Assembly (NCBI GenBank): GCA_018653085.1
Contig: JABIAY010000059.1
Location: forward strand, 1 to 64,000
Length of the DNA stretch: 64,000 nucleotides
Source: Nitrospina sp.
Lineage (GTDB): Bacteria; Nitrospinota; Nitrospinia; Nitrospinales; VA-1
Direction of reading: 5' to 3'
Shown in pieces: positions 18,792 to 27,661 of the stretch; within the stretch, counting starts at the first letter, position 1, and each line of letters begins with the position of its first letter. Both the position numbers and the translations under genes were made by a program. Below the pieces are notes generated by a model that made no database searches, had not been told where the DNA came from, and was given only the letters and a program-made list of their open reading frames with translations.

Positions 18792-20852
18792 CTAACAAGC
18801 CAGGGTTGTTTCTCCAGAACCATCAAATTTATAGGCTCGGGCACTCCGCTGCCATAATTTTATATCGTTACGGATAAGGATGCGCGCATCTCCTATCAAG
18901 TCCTTCCCATACTGCTTGATATACCCGTTGATCAACTCACGCTGTGAATCCGAATGAAAAACTTCCAGCTCAACACCTTCGGGTCGGTGGGTCTTCATTG
19001 GATCAGGAAGAAAGTTTTCTTTTAACAACATCGCAAAATCAAAATGAAATTCACGCCTTACTAACTGGCTGGTGTTGATCAGATCCATTTTGCGTAAAAG
19101 GCTGAATTCCTGCAATTCGGTTAAATACGTATCTAAAACCGGGTTTTCGGAAATCTGTTTATTAAGAAGCAACCGGGCCACCTTGAACGCAAAATGGTGA
19201 AGCTCCTGGGTCTGGGTAAAAATTGCCAGAGCACGATACTTATAGAGTTCGTTCGTCCCATATTCACCATCGATAAAACGCTCGATCACACCTGATTTCT
19301 GGGTAAATTCCTCGACTTCTTCACAAGAGTCCCAAGTAGTCTTTTTTACTACTTCCATAAATTCCCGGTAAAGATCGGCGAGAGACCCCGAATCCAACTT
19401 TATTTTCTCGTCAACTTCCTTGATAAATTCAGAGCGTTTAATTCCATAGGTGTTTAGACACCGAATCAACTCAATAAAAAAGGAATCGTTATTAAAAATC
19501 TCCACCGTCAAGCCAAGATGCCGGCAATCCTGGTAATCCGTATAGCTCATGGTATTGTTCCCAACAACGATCTCTTCAATTTCCGCAGAACGAAAGGGTT
19601 CACCTCGAAATTCATAAATACCGAAGCACCGGGGCAAAACCCGGTATCGTGTCTGGAAGCCGAATTTTTCGCGGGTCTCCTTGCTTGCCGACTCGGTACC
19701 AGGAAGCATCCTGAACTGATGAATCAGTATATAGCTTATCCCGGCATCCAGCGTATCGAAGACGGATTTGAAATGGACGGATTTGTTGTCCCCCTCCAGG
19801 CAGAGAATTATCTCAGCTTTACTCTGGAGACCCATTTCATTGGCGGCAATACCCAGTTTGATCATTTGGTCCAGGGGTGGGTTTTTGCGCTTGATGTGTT
19901 TGAGAACTTCTTCGTCTGTGGTTTGGATGGAGAAGGATGGGGCCATGGTGTTGCTGCCTAAAACGTTAACAATCTCTATTATCCTTTTCTTATTGTTCTT
20001 AGCCGTAGCGGCAATTACGCATTTTGGCCAATTATATTTTTCCTTCAACTCAGCGAGCATATGAGTGGTCTCAAGGTCTTCCTTAAACATACCGAAGTTA
20101 GCGTCAACAATCATCAGGTCGTTAACTTTAACTCGCTCGACGATGTACTTCAGTTCTGCTTCAATCCGCTCCCGGCTAAATCTTTTAACCTTTTGGAAAT
20201 AAGACCCACCTTCCGTGCAAAATGTGCAAGCATAAGGGCAACCTCTGGCCGTTTGCATCATGGGAACGAGGACCCCATCATAAAACTTATCAGAAATTCC
20301 GCTCAAATGTGGCGAAGGTAAACTGTCAAGGTCCGTCACTTGTGGCATCAGTTCAGCGACAACTAAATCCCCGTCAGTCAGGTAACGGATGCTCGGCACG
20401 GTCTGTCGCTCTATCTTGAACCGGTTCCAATCAAAATCGATCTTCTGCAATGCTTTGAACATCTCAATAAATGCCATTTCGCCTTCAAATTCGAAGAAAC
20501 AGTCGATAGATGGATATTTTTCGAGAAATGTTTTTTGCTCTTCGTATCCTGCAGGGAAATTGGGCCCTCCAAAAATAGTAATTGTCTTTGGGAAAGCCTT
20601 TTTGATTTGCCGGGCGTACTCATGGCCCAATCCGATGTTCCAGGAAAAAGCGGAAAAACAGGCAAGGGTGGGAATATTTGTTTCCAGGTAACTGCTAAAA
20701 TCCTCAGGATACCTGAAAACTTCAAAATCGATCTCATCGCCTAATATTTTTTGAGCATTGGCGGCAACCATACTAATGCCCAGAGGAAACGTGTCGGTCG
20801 CGATTGTATTCCCGGTATGGGTTAACTCTGCGAAGCTAACTTTTACAGTCAT
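18792..20852 (-). CDS. B12-binding-domain radical SAM protein (paralog 3 of 3, 686 aa)
   Basis: It is close to the protein at 1605 over its entire length, including the N-terminal MTVKVSF start, ELTHTG (residues 9-14), the radical SAM motif RGCPYACTFC (Cys205, Cys209, Cys212), and the C-terminal region (FHSDSQREL, LIRNDI). Differences are scattered substitutions, so the two look like a duplication that then diverged with both copies kept open. The immediate context differs: this copy is followed by the fkbM relic and methyltransferase genes. A cobalamin- and SAM-dependent modification of a glycan precursor is likely (inference). Confidence 0.92.
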   Translation of the reverse strand: MTVKVSFAELTHTGNTIATDTFPLGISMVAANAQKILGDEIDFEVFRYPEDFSSYLETNIPTLACFSAFSWNIGLGHEYARQIKKAFPKTITIFGGPNFPAGYEEQKTFLEKYPSIDCFFEFEGEMAFIEMFKALQKIDFDWNRFKIERQTVPSIRYLTDGDLVVAELMPQVTDLDSLPSPHLSGISDKFYDGVLVPMMQTARGCPYACTFCTEGGSYFQKVKRFSRERIEAELKYIVERVKVNDLMIVDANFGMFKEDLETTHMLAELKEKYNWPKCVIAATAKNNKKRIIEIVNVLGSNTMAPSFSIQTTDEEVLKHIKRKNPPLDQMIKLGIAANEMGLQSKAEIILCLEGDNKSVHFKSVFDTLDAGISYILIHQFRMLPGTESASKETREKFGFQTRYRVLPRCFGIYEFRGEPFRSAEIEEIVVGNNTMSYTDYQDCRHLGLTVEIFNNDSFFIELIRCLNTYGIKRSEFIKEVDEKIKLDSGSLADLYREFMEVVKKTTWDSCEEVEEFTQKSGVIERFIDGEYGTNELYKYRALAIFTQTQELHHFAFKVARLLLNKQISENPVLDTYLTELQEFSLLRKMDLINTSQLVRREFHFDFAMLLKENFLPDPMKTHRPEGVELEVFHSDSQRELINGYIKQYGKDLIGDARILIRNDIKLWQRSARAYKFDGSGETTLAC

Positions 20853-21097
20853 AGCCTATCCTTTAACAGGTATCTACTTTTTTTAGTCAGACTTGATAAC
20901 GTATTCTGAAAAAACGACTTCACGACACAGTTTACCCGAAACTTCCCATATGGGCACCAAAATTCATAGGAAATCATGGAACTACCCCGTTTGGCTGGGG
21001 CCTTTCTCCTACTGTATACTGTCGGCACAGTTTCATCTTAAATGAGAAATATGAGTTTATATTAGTATTTGTTTCATTTCGGATGGCACATCATGAG

Positions 21098-22261
21098 TCA
21101 TTTCATTTCCCCCTTCGTATGTGCGGCAGAGCTGATATCCAACGACATGTTCCTGAAAAACCTGGTTTTTTTTAAGCCTTCCCGGAAAGGAACTTCAATC
21201 TTTTTATATGAAATGCTTGCCGCCATAATAACGATCAACAAATAAATAAAAACTTGCGCGGGAGGTGTTAGTAGCAAATTATTTGAAAGATATGTATTAA
21301 GATTAGAGCCAAAGAAGACTTTTGTGGATTTTTGAGCTAGCATAATTATCGGATAATGTAACATGTAAACAGAATACGATATATTCCCCAAATGATTAAG
21401 AGGTTCGGTGTTAAGGATGTTTGACGACACCCTATCGTTAGCGGCTCCTGCAATGACTAGCAAGGCAAAACAGGGAATTACCAGTGAATAATTAAAGTTT
21501 AAATGTATGCATGCTACGGAAAGCGACAAGCAAAGTAAAAAGAACCCGTCTTTGTGAAATAGATTTTTCCAAACGTTTTCTGCGTACAGCCTGTAAGCCA
21601 GAATTCCGATAAAAAATTCCGCAATATTTTTTACGCTCCTCAGATGATAATACCCTGAGCTTCCTGGAGGTGCTATTACTGTTTGCGCCCATATCACTAA
21701 AATCAAGAAAAATGCTTTGCAGGCCAAGCTTAACAAGTTCCCTTTATATAACCTCATGAGGGCAAAAGGAAAAATAATATAAAGAAAGAATTCCATGCTA
21801 ATGGACCATGACACGGGGTTCCATGCGGCCAGGTCCTGAAAAAACCAGTTTTGCAGCAAAAAAATACTTGAGAACAAGGGCCAAATACCGCGCTCTCCGG
21901 AAAATGGCTCCTCCGTAATATTAATCCCTCCATAGCTTACAATGCCCATCTTTATAAATTCCAGAATCACCAAACCAAATATAATGAAAATGTGTAGGGG
22001 ATATATTCTGGCGATTCGTGAAAAAATAAAAATTTTATAGTTTTTCCAGTTTGTCCCAGAAATGAAATTTTGCAAATACACATGGGCAATGACAAACCCG
22101 CTAAGAATAAAGAAGAAATCGATCCAAAGGAAGCCATTATAAAAAAACCATGTTTTTTGGGTTAATTCGAAGTCGGATATTCGAAACTGGAAGTGATGAA
22201 TTGCAACTATGATTGCCGCTATACCTCTAAGAGGGGTGATAGAGGGAATTTGAGTTTTCAT
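21098..22261 (-). CDS. acyltransferase 3 family membrane protein (OafA-like, 387 aa)
   Basis: Polytopic membrane protein of the Acyl_transf_3 family: the N-terminal PLRGIAAIIVAIHHF contains the R and paired-H region of the first segment, followed by FFILSGFVIAHVY, WSISMEFFLYIIFPFAL and a late SYSVYMLHYPIIML. About ten hydrophobic segments are visible and there is no SGNH fusion. In O-antigen loci these proteins acetylate sugars in the inner membrane. It lies upstream of nothing else on its strand for 245 bp, and is the last gene of the minus-strand operon that begins near 30956. Confidence 0.9.
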   Translation of the reverse strand: MKTQIPSITPLRGIAAIIVAIHHFQFRISDFELTQKTWFFYNGFLWIDFFFILSGFVIAHVYLQNFISGTNWKNYKIFIFSRIARIYPLHIFIIFGLVILEFIKMGIVSYGGINITEEPFSGERGIWPLFSSIFLLQNWFFQDLAAWNPVSWSISMEFFLYIIFPFALMRLYKGNLLSLACKAFFLILVIWAQTVIAPPGSSGYYHLRSVKNIAEFFIGILAYRLYAENVWKNLFHKDGFFLLCLSLSVACIHLNFNYSLVIPCFALLVIAGAANDRVSSNILNTEPLNHLGNISYSVYMLHYPIIMLAQKSTKVFFGSNLNTYLSNNLLLTPPAQVFIYLLIVIMAASISYKKIEVPFREGLKKTRFFRNMSLDISSAAHTKGEMK

Positions 22262-22387
22262 GGTGTAGGTAAAAACCCCGGTTTTATTGGGAAAGAATGA
22301 AAATGCTAAGGGGTTGAAATTGAATTAATGCAGGGCCACTTGTTTGAGTTTTTGAATTCAGATCTCATCGAAGCTCGTTTTTTTTGG

Positions 22388-23491
22388 TCACTTTTCCTGA
22401 TTTATCAAATTTTGAAAATACTGGGCTGCTTTGATAAATTTCTCTATGTCTCCAACTGGCATTTCCTTCGTTTTAAACTTTTTTCTTGAAGGATGAAAAT
22501 ACTGTGTCACTCTGGTCCAGGTCAAGCGGCCCAGCCGGAGGAACAGGTACAATTTGAAAAATGATTTTTGGATATTTGACAGAATTGGATAAAGCCGGTG
22601 AAATATACGGTTGATAAAATTATATTTGGGTAATGCATTTTCCAGATATTTCGAACAGTTTTTCTGCGTCTCAGACCAGTTATCCAAATGCATCAATCCT
22701 TCCCGGTAACGAGTTATTTTCTTGTGATATTCGACAAAAGCAGGAGGGAACTTGTCCGCATAGCTGGTTTCCATGAACTCTTCTTGTTTTCTTCGGAATT
22801 TAAAATATTGATCGAGGTTATGGTTGGATGAAAAGGTGTTTGCTCTTACACTGTAGACGGCAAGAGGCTCCGGGATGAAACAGATTCCATAATTAAGCGC
22901 AAGCATCAAAAATGTAAATTCATCCAAGTAAGGGTTTAGCTCCATGGGTAGCCCTCTCACCTCTTTGACTGCCTCTCGTCTCCATACAGAAGTGTGTGCC
23001 ATGATAAACCAATCCTTATTTGTCATCGCTTGCAGTACTTTTTCTGGTGGTATATAGCTGGGTTCATTGGCCAGGAAAGGGGGGAGGGCGTCCAGTCTCA
23101 TAGTACCCGCTTCCTCAATAAGGCAAAAGCCAATAGACATTCCTGCTTGCGGATGTTTTTTCAGGATCTCCATATGCTTTTTAAAAAAATCCGGCAAATA
23201 AATATCGTCCACTCCCAACCCAATAATGAAGTCCCCGGTGGCCATTTCTAAACCAATCTTGTAATAACAAATAACGGGCTTCTGGTTGGTCTTGTTACGG
23301 ACAAATTTGACAATGGAGTGTTTCCGGGCAAATTCTTCTAAGATTTCGACACTATTATCCGTGGAAGCATCATCTATGATAATTATCTCTTTGGGTTGAA
23401 CCGATTGGTCCACTACAGACTGCAGAAATTGAGGTAGAAGCTCTGCATCATTATAATTGGATATAATTACAGATAAAGATGGGGGGCGCAT
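22388..23491 (-). CDS. glycosyltransferase family 2 (367 aa)
   Basis: Classical GT2 start LSVIISNYND, followed by EIIIIDDASTDNS and the DxD-like GLGVDDIY. Middle region TSVWRREAVKEV and C-terminal FPPAFVEYHKKITRY match the GT2s at 8604 and 43636, and the relic at 43265. The C-terminal ~60 residues carry hydrophobic and basic patches (LYLFLRLGRLTW) typical of membrane-peripheral GT2s of O-antigen loci. The order acyltransferase-GT2-SGNH suggests that its product is later acylated (inference). Confidence 0.9.
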   Translation of the reverse strand: MRPPSLSVIISNYNDAELLPQFLQSVVDQSVQPKEIIIIDDASTDNSVEILEEFARKHSIVKFVRNKTNQKPVICYYKIGLEMATGDFIIGLGVDDIYLPDFFKKHMEILKKHPQAGMSIGFCLIEEAGTMRLDALPPFLANEPSYIPPEKVLQAMTNKDWFIMAHTSVWRREAVKEVRGLPMELNPYLDEFTFLMLALNYGICFIPEPLAVYSVRANTFSSNHNLDQYFKFRRKQEEFMETSYADKFPPAFVEYHKKITRYREGLMHLDNWSETQKNCSKYLENALPKYNFINRIFHRLYPILSNIQKSFFKLYLFLRLGRLTWTRVTQYFHPSRKKFKTKEMPVGDIEKFIKAAQYFQNLINQEK

Positions 23492-23517
23492 TGTGAAAAA
23501 TTCCTCTTTGGAAACGC

Positions 23518-24780
23518 CTATGATTGCGTTTTCACGGTGTAATATTCTTTAGGTATGAAGTTTTTTAGTTGCTCAAAAATACTTTCAGCAATTATTCTGT
23601 TGGCATCTTCCGAGACATGGCAAAAATCTATAAAGTGGGCCTTCTCGTCTAGTTTGTTTAAAGATTCGCTAAGGTCAAAAAAATTATATTCATGAAATTC
23701 TTTGCTTTTCTTTATAGCAGTATAAATCTCTTCAAGTAGTTTTCTGAGATTTAAGATGGGATTTTCGCTGTGTTTAATGATGAGAGCTTCTCCCTGGGTC
23801 ATTTGTTTTTTTGTTGTCGTGAAAATCAGAGGTTGCAGAATAAAAACCGGAACAATCCCCTTGGAAAGAGCCAGAGCAGTGATATCCTTGATATTGGATA
23901 AATAAATATTTTTGGCACTTTCTGCCGCCAGTTTATATTCGTTGTCAGACTTCAAATAGGCTTCTGTGCTTTGAATTTCTGAGAATTTTGAGTTAACAAT
24001 CTTGAGAAACTTGCGAGCTAACTGATAAGAATAGGGGATATAACCTTCATTCTTTCTTTTTAGCGCGACATCAGTTCCTGATATGGAAGAAAACATATAA
24101 TCGGTGTTGCCTATCCCCAAACGTGTGATGCGAAGAAAGGGGAAGCCCATCACCTCATATAAAGGGTTGTTAAGATTATTCTCTCTGGTCTCTAGAATTT
24201 TGTTTGTCAAAAGGACGCCTTCATTTGCGCCGGAATAAAACACTGCATATTTTATCTTTTTTTCATGCCGGCTCACTTCCATGAACGTCATCAATTCTGC
24301 TGTAGACTCGTAAGCTCCCACGCCGAAGTTCAAAGTTTCCACTATATCATTGTTCGTCATCCGGTTGATAAAAGCTGGAATTGTGCCCTCTTGTCGGGTA
24401 GAGGTTGACCACATCGTTGAACCGCCGAAAAAAGCAATTTTTTCAGTATCTTTTTTAATTTTCGTTCTATCATTTCTGAAACCGTATTGGTCTGTTATCG
24501 CATAGTGTCCCTTATAGTTGGCCTTTGCCATATACCATCGATAGGGATGATAGGTCGGTCCACTTCCTGAATGCACGGCATTTACATCTTCCAAGAGAAG
24601 TTTTGAGTCTACCGAATACCTTGAACTGATAATTTTCTTCAGCTCTGTATTGGGTTGGGGGCCGACATAAGGAAAAAAAACATGCTTGATCCACAGGGTG
24701 GAATAAGAAAATATTTCCAATACAAGAAATGCTACCAATAGATAGGCAAGAGGTCTGTCTCTAGGTGTTAATTTGATCAT
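23518..24780 (-). CDS. membrane-anchored SGNH-like hydrolase/acyltransferase (420 aa)
   Basis: A single N-terminal hydrophobic segment (residues ~13-35) is followed by a large extracytoplasmic domain. The SGNH block I signature reads FFGGSTMWST (GxS form), a central NFGVGAYES gives the block II glycine, YSGANEG gives block III, and DFCHVSEDANRII near the C-terminus supplies the Asp-x-x-His pair. SGNH proteins beside Acyl_transf_3/MBOAT genes transfer or remove O-acyl groups of exported polysaccharide, so this probably partners the acyltransferase at 21098 (inference). It ends 27 bp before the GT2 start. Confidence 0.8.
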   Translation of the reverse strand: MIKLTPRDRPLAYLLVAFLVLEIFSYSTLWIKHVFFPYVGPQPNTELKKIISSRYSVDSKLLLEDVNAVHSGSGPTYHPYRWYMAKANYKGHYAITDQYGFRNDRTKIKKDTEKIAFFGGSTMWSTSTRQEGTIPAFINRMTNNDIVETLNFGVGAYESTAELMTFMEVSRHEKKIKYAVFYSGANEGVLLTNKILETRENNLNNPLYEVMGFPFLRITRLGIGNTDYMFSSISGTDVALKRKNEGYIPYSYQLARKFLKIVNSKFSEIQSTEAYLKSDNEYKLAAESAKNIYLSNIKDITALALSKGIVPVFILQPLIFTTTKKQMTQGEALIIKHSENPILNLRKLLEEIYTAIKKSKEFHEYNFFDLSESLNKLDEKAHFIDFCHVSEDANRIIAESIFEQLKNFIPKEYYTVKTQS

Positions 24781-24808
24781 GATTTCAATTATTCAACTAA
24801 ACCAAAAT

Positions 24809-25669
24809 CTACCAGGGCATTTTATCTTTACAGCTTATGAATAATGTGCCTTCCCGATAACTTGTTGGCATGTCATCAAGAGTGCGTGCCTGCGTCCAGT
24901 TGATTTTCTGCGGAAAAAGATTGACCTTCATTTTGTTGAAATGTTCATAAACAGCCTTGGCATTGTTTTCGTCCTGAATCTCAACCATGGCATCCGTGTT
25001 TTCCCAGTCTGCCTCCTCTGTAGCGAGAAGAATATCTTTTTCGTGTCCTTCTACATCCATCTTGATCAATTGGGCTTCAGCCATAAGGGGCCTGATATTG
25101 ACGACCTGCACCTTGAATCGTTCGAGTTCTCCGTAGGGATTAGCCTTGGCCCCGGAAAGATGGCTTCCTGTTGTATTTCCCAGGACACGGGTAAACTCCA
25201 TTTCTCCAGACTTGATGGATGCCGCACAATTAAAAGGCTTCACAGCCGTGCAGTTGTTTCTTGCAAGGTTTTCAGTCAATATTTTGAAATGGGTTGGGTC
25301 AGGCTCATAGCACTGAACCTCAAATCCGCATTTTGCCATCATGATTGAATGCAGCCCTAAATTGGCACCTACATCCAGGGTACGTTTGTAACTATTCCTG
25401 TTTTTCCAATAAAAACTGAAGATAATCAATTCATCGAGATCAAACAGGTTGAGAGAATCAATCGCTCCCATTTTATGGTAAGGGAAAATGAGTTCGCCGA
25501 AGGGCTTGAAATCGACTGCCTGTTGATCATCGCTCGTGGGGAAAAGTGAAATGATTTCCTTGCGGGCCTCCTGTTTCATCGATATATGCAGCTCGGATTC
25601 AGGAGAGTGCTGATCTGCCTTGGCTGGCAGGGTCAGAAGCAGGTTTTCAAGAATGGGTGATTGTTTCAT
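24809..25669 (-). CDS. FkbM family methyltransferase (286 aa)
   Basis: SAM-binding DVGANLGLHSIMMAKCG is followed by CYEPDPTHFKIL, and the family signature LIKMDVEGHEKDILLAT is intact. It differs from the FkbM protein at 15232 in sequence and lacks its C-terminal extension. Flanked by the SGNH gene (28-bp gap) and an SDR (23-bp gap), it is clearly within an operon. It probably O-methylates a sugar of the glycan. The acceptor is not readable from the sequence. Confidence 0.88.
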   Translation of the reverse strand: MKQSPILENLLLTLPAKADQHSPESELHISMKQEARKEIISLFPTSDDQQAVDFKPFGELIFPYHKMGAIDSLNLFDLDELIIFSFYWKNRNSYKRTLDVGANLGLHSIMMAKCGFEVQCYEPDPTHFKILTENLARNNCTAVKPFNCAASIKSGEMEFTRVLGNTTGSHLSGAKANPYGELERFKVQVVNIRPLMAEAQLIKMDVEGHEKDILLATEEADWENTDAMVEIQDENNAKAVYEHFNKMKVNLFPQKINWTQARTLDDMPTSYREGTLFISCKDKMPW

Positions 25670-25692
25670 GTTAATGTTTTTTCCTCTTTCGG

Positions 25693-26517
25693 TTACGGGA
25701 GGTTTCCCGATCGTCTTAATTTGAATTTATTGTTGTCCTGGAGCAGTTGCTCGGCAAGCTTTTGGTCTGTGTCCCTCCAGAGGTCATGCACAACGGAAAA
25801 ATTGCGGCCTCCAACAACTTTTCTACCTCCGGCAATGCACCAATTCAGGCAATCGTAAATATCCTTGTGGGAGGTACCTGGTTCATCCGAATTCAAAAAT
25901 GACTGAACCTTGAAGTAGCTTTCTCCTGCTCCCTCAGGGTTGTTTAAAACTTCCTGATGCATTTTAGTCCTTACCCAGCCCGGTCCCAGAATAAAGACAT
26001 TCAAATCTTCATTCTCATCGTCCAAAAGCTCACACATCTTAATCAGCATGATCTTGGAAACACAATATGCGGAGAAATTGGTGAACGGGTTATTTGTTCC
26101 TCCTCCCGCAAAAAATGCTACATGAGAAACCTTGTCTTTTCTTCGATAAGGATAAAGAGCATGTAAAACCTCTAGCTGAGCAGTAGAGTTAACGCGAACC
26201 GAGTCTTCCCATGATTCGAAATCAGTAGAAAAAAAGCTTCCCGCTGGTTCCATTGTCCCAACTGCTGAGATAAAGATATCCCAGGAAAATGAGAAGGATG
26301 AGAATGTGTCGAGCAGTTTTGGGATGCTGCTACGGTCTCCAACATCAAAGGGTATGACGGGTATTTTAGTTTCAGCCTCTAATTTTTTACCAGCATCAAC
26401 GTTTCTGCCGGTTCCCACAACACGGCAACCCTCATTTTTATACAGCCTCGCCAAGGCTTCACCGATATCGCTGGTAATGCCCAGAATGAATACATTTGTT
26501 GTTTCTTTGTGGGCCAA
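25693..26517 (-). CDS. short-chain dehydrogenase/reductase with GGG active-site loop (274 aa)
   Basis: Rossmann start FILGITSDIGEALARLY gives the glycine motif (GITSDIG), and the catalytic tyrosine/lysine are in NFSAYCVSKIML. The segment normally carrying the catalytic serine reads FFAGGGTNN, as in a subset of SDRs with a GGG loop, so catalysis may differ from classical enzymes. The C-terminus is extended relative to a minimal SDR. Its place between fkbM and the E1-like genes suggests a role in making the acyl or sugar precursor handled by those genes (inference). Confidence 0.8.
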   Translation of the reverse strand: MAHKETTNVFILGITSDIGEALARLYKNEGCRVVGTGRNVDAGKKLEAETKIPVIPFDVGDRSSIPKLLDTFSSFSFSWDIFISAVGTMEPAGSFFSTDFESWEDSVRVNSTAQLEVLHALYPYRRKDKVSHVAFFAGGGTNNPFTNFSAYCVSKIMLIKMCELLDDENEDLNVFILGPGWVRTKMHQEVLNNPEGAGESYFKVQSFLNSDEPGTSHKDIYDCLNWCIAGGRKVVGGRNFSVVHDLWRDTDQKLAEQLLQDNNKFKLRRSGNLP

Positions 26518-26578
26518 TGCAACCTCTACAAAAGATATGAATCTTTACTGCGCATGAAGTACGTTTCACAGGTTATTC

Positions 26579-27661
26579 TCAGAAGGGGCCTGTAAATGAC
26601 TTGTCGGGAACATCCATAGGATCATTCCGATTAATCCCTAAATCCTCATCATTAAATCTGGTAAGCCCAAACATTTCTCCTGCAGTATTTATAATGTCCA
26701 GTGAAAGAGGATAATAATGATTTGATAAGGCCCAACTGGTTGGAGTCGGGAAATCCGGGTAACCAATACGTGCAGGCGGTGCCTTTAATTCTTTAAATGC
26801 CTTTTCAGAGACTACGGAAACAATTTCTGCAGAAAAGTTCATGAACTTATTTGCCCCCTCAGCCACAATTAACCGACCTGTTTTCTGAACAGACTTTAGT
26901 ATTGTTTCTTCGTCCAAAGGTCTTATGGTCCGGAGATCAATCACCTCGGCTTCAACCCCCTTTTTGCTTAGAAATTCCGCTGCTTTTAATGATTCAAGAA
27001 CCATATGGGAAGAAGCGACTATTGTTACATCTTTACCCTCACGGCTGACTCGGGCCTTTCCTATGGGCACGGTATAAGTTTCTTCAGGAACTTCTCCGAA
27101 TAAATTATGGAGCCAACGATGTTCGATAAATATCACGGGATTGTTGTCTTCAATTGAAGATATCAACAGGCCCTTTGCATCGTGAGGGGTGAATGGCATG
27201 ACCACTTTCAGGCCCGGGATGTGGGCAAACAAGGCTTGAAGGCTCTGCGAGTGTTGCGGCCCCTGGCCCCAACCACGCCCTATGATCAAGCGAATCACCA
27301 GAGGGACCGATGCCTGACCTCCAAACATATAATGCCATTTCGCTGCATTATTGATAATCTGATCCATCGATAAAAGCATAAAATCGATGCGCTGATGGGT
27401 CAAGATTGGCCTGAGACCTTGGATGGCGGATCCGATGGCCACCCCTGTCATGGCATTTTCAGAAACGGGCATATCAAGAACACGTTTTGGCCCGTATTTG
27501 TCTCCCAGCCCTAAGGTGGTTCCAAAAATTCCTTTAGGGTCAGGCACACCCAAGCCCATGATATAGACGGAGTCATCCTTCTCCATACATTGGTCAGTAG
27601 CTTCCAATATTGCTTTTGCAAAGGTGAGCTCACGTGTCATAGGTTGATTTTTCTCAGGCAT
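26579..27661 (-). CDS. pyruvate-dehydrogenase-E1-beta-like subunit (transketolase-type)
   Basis: E1-beta family: ELTFAKAILEA at the N-terminus, the pyrimidine-domain segment VSENAMTGVAIGSAI, FMLLSMDQIINNAAKW, and the C-terminal transketolase domain with DLRTIRPLDEETIL. The start chosen, ATG at 27661, overlaps the stop of the E1-alpha-like gene as ATGCCTGA, implying translational coupling; a TTG further upstream is possible but poorer. Together the two subunits form a 2-oxoacid decarboxylase-dehydrogenase E1. No E2 or E3 gene is in the window. Confidence 0.88.
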   Translation of the reverse strand: MPEKNQPMTRELTFAKAILEATDQCMEKDDSVYIMGLGVPDPKGIFGTTLGLGDKYGPKRVLDMPVSENAMTGVAIGSAIQGLRPILTHQRIDFMLLSMDQIINNAAKWHYMFGGQASVPLVIRLIIGRGWGQGPQHSQSLQALFAHIPGLKVVMPFTPHDAKGLLISSIEDNNPVIFIEHRWLHNLFGEVPEETYTVPIGKARVSREGKDVTIVASSHMVLESLKAAEFLSKKGVEAEVIDLRTIRPLDEETILKSVQKTGRLIVAEGANKFMNFSAEIVSVVSEKAFKELKAPPARIGYPDFPTPTSWALSNHYYPLSLDIINTAGEMFGLTRFNDEDLGINRNDPMDVPDKSFTGPF

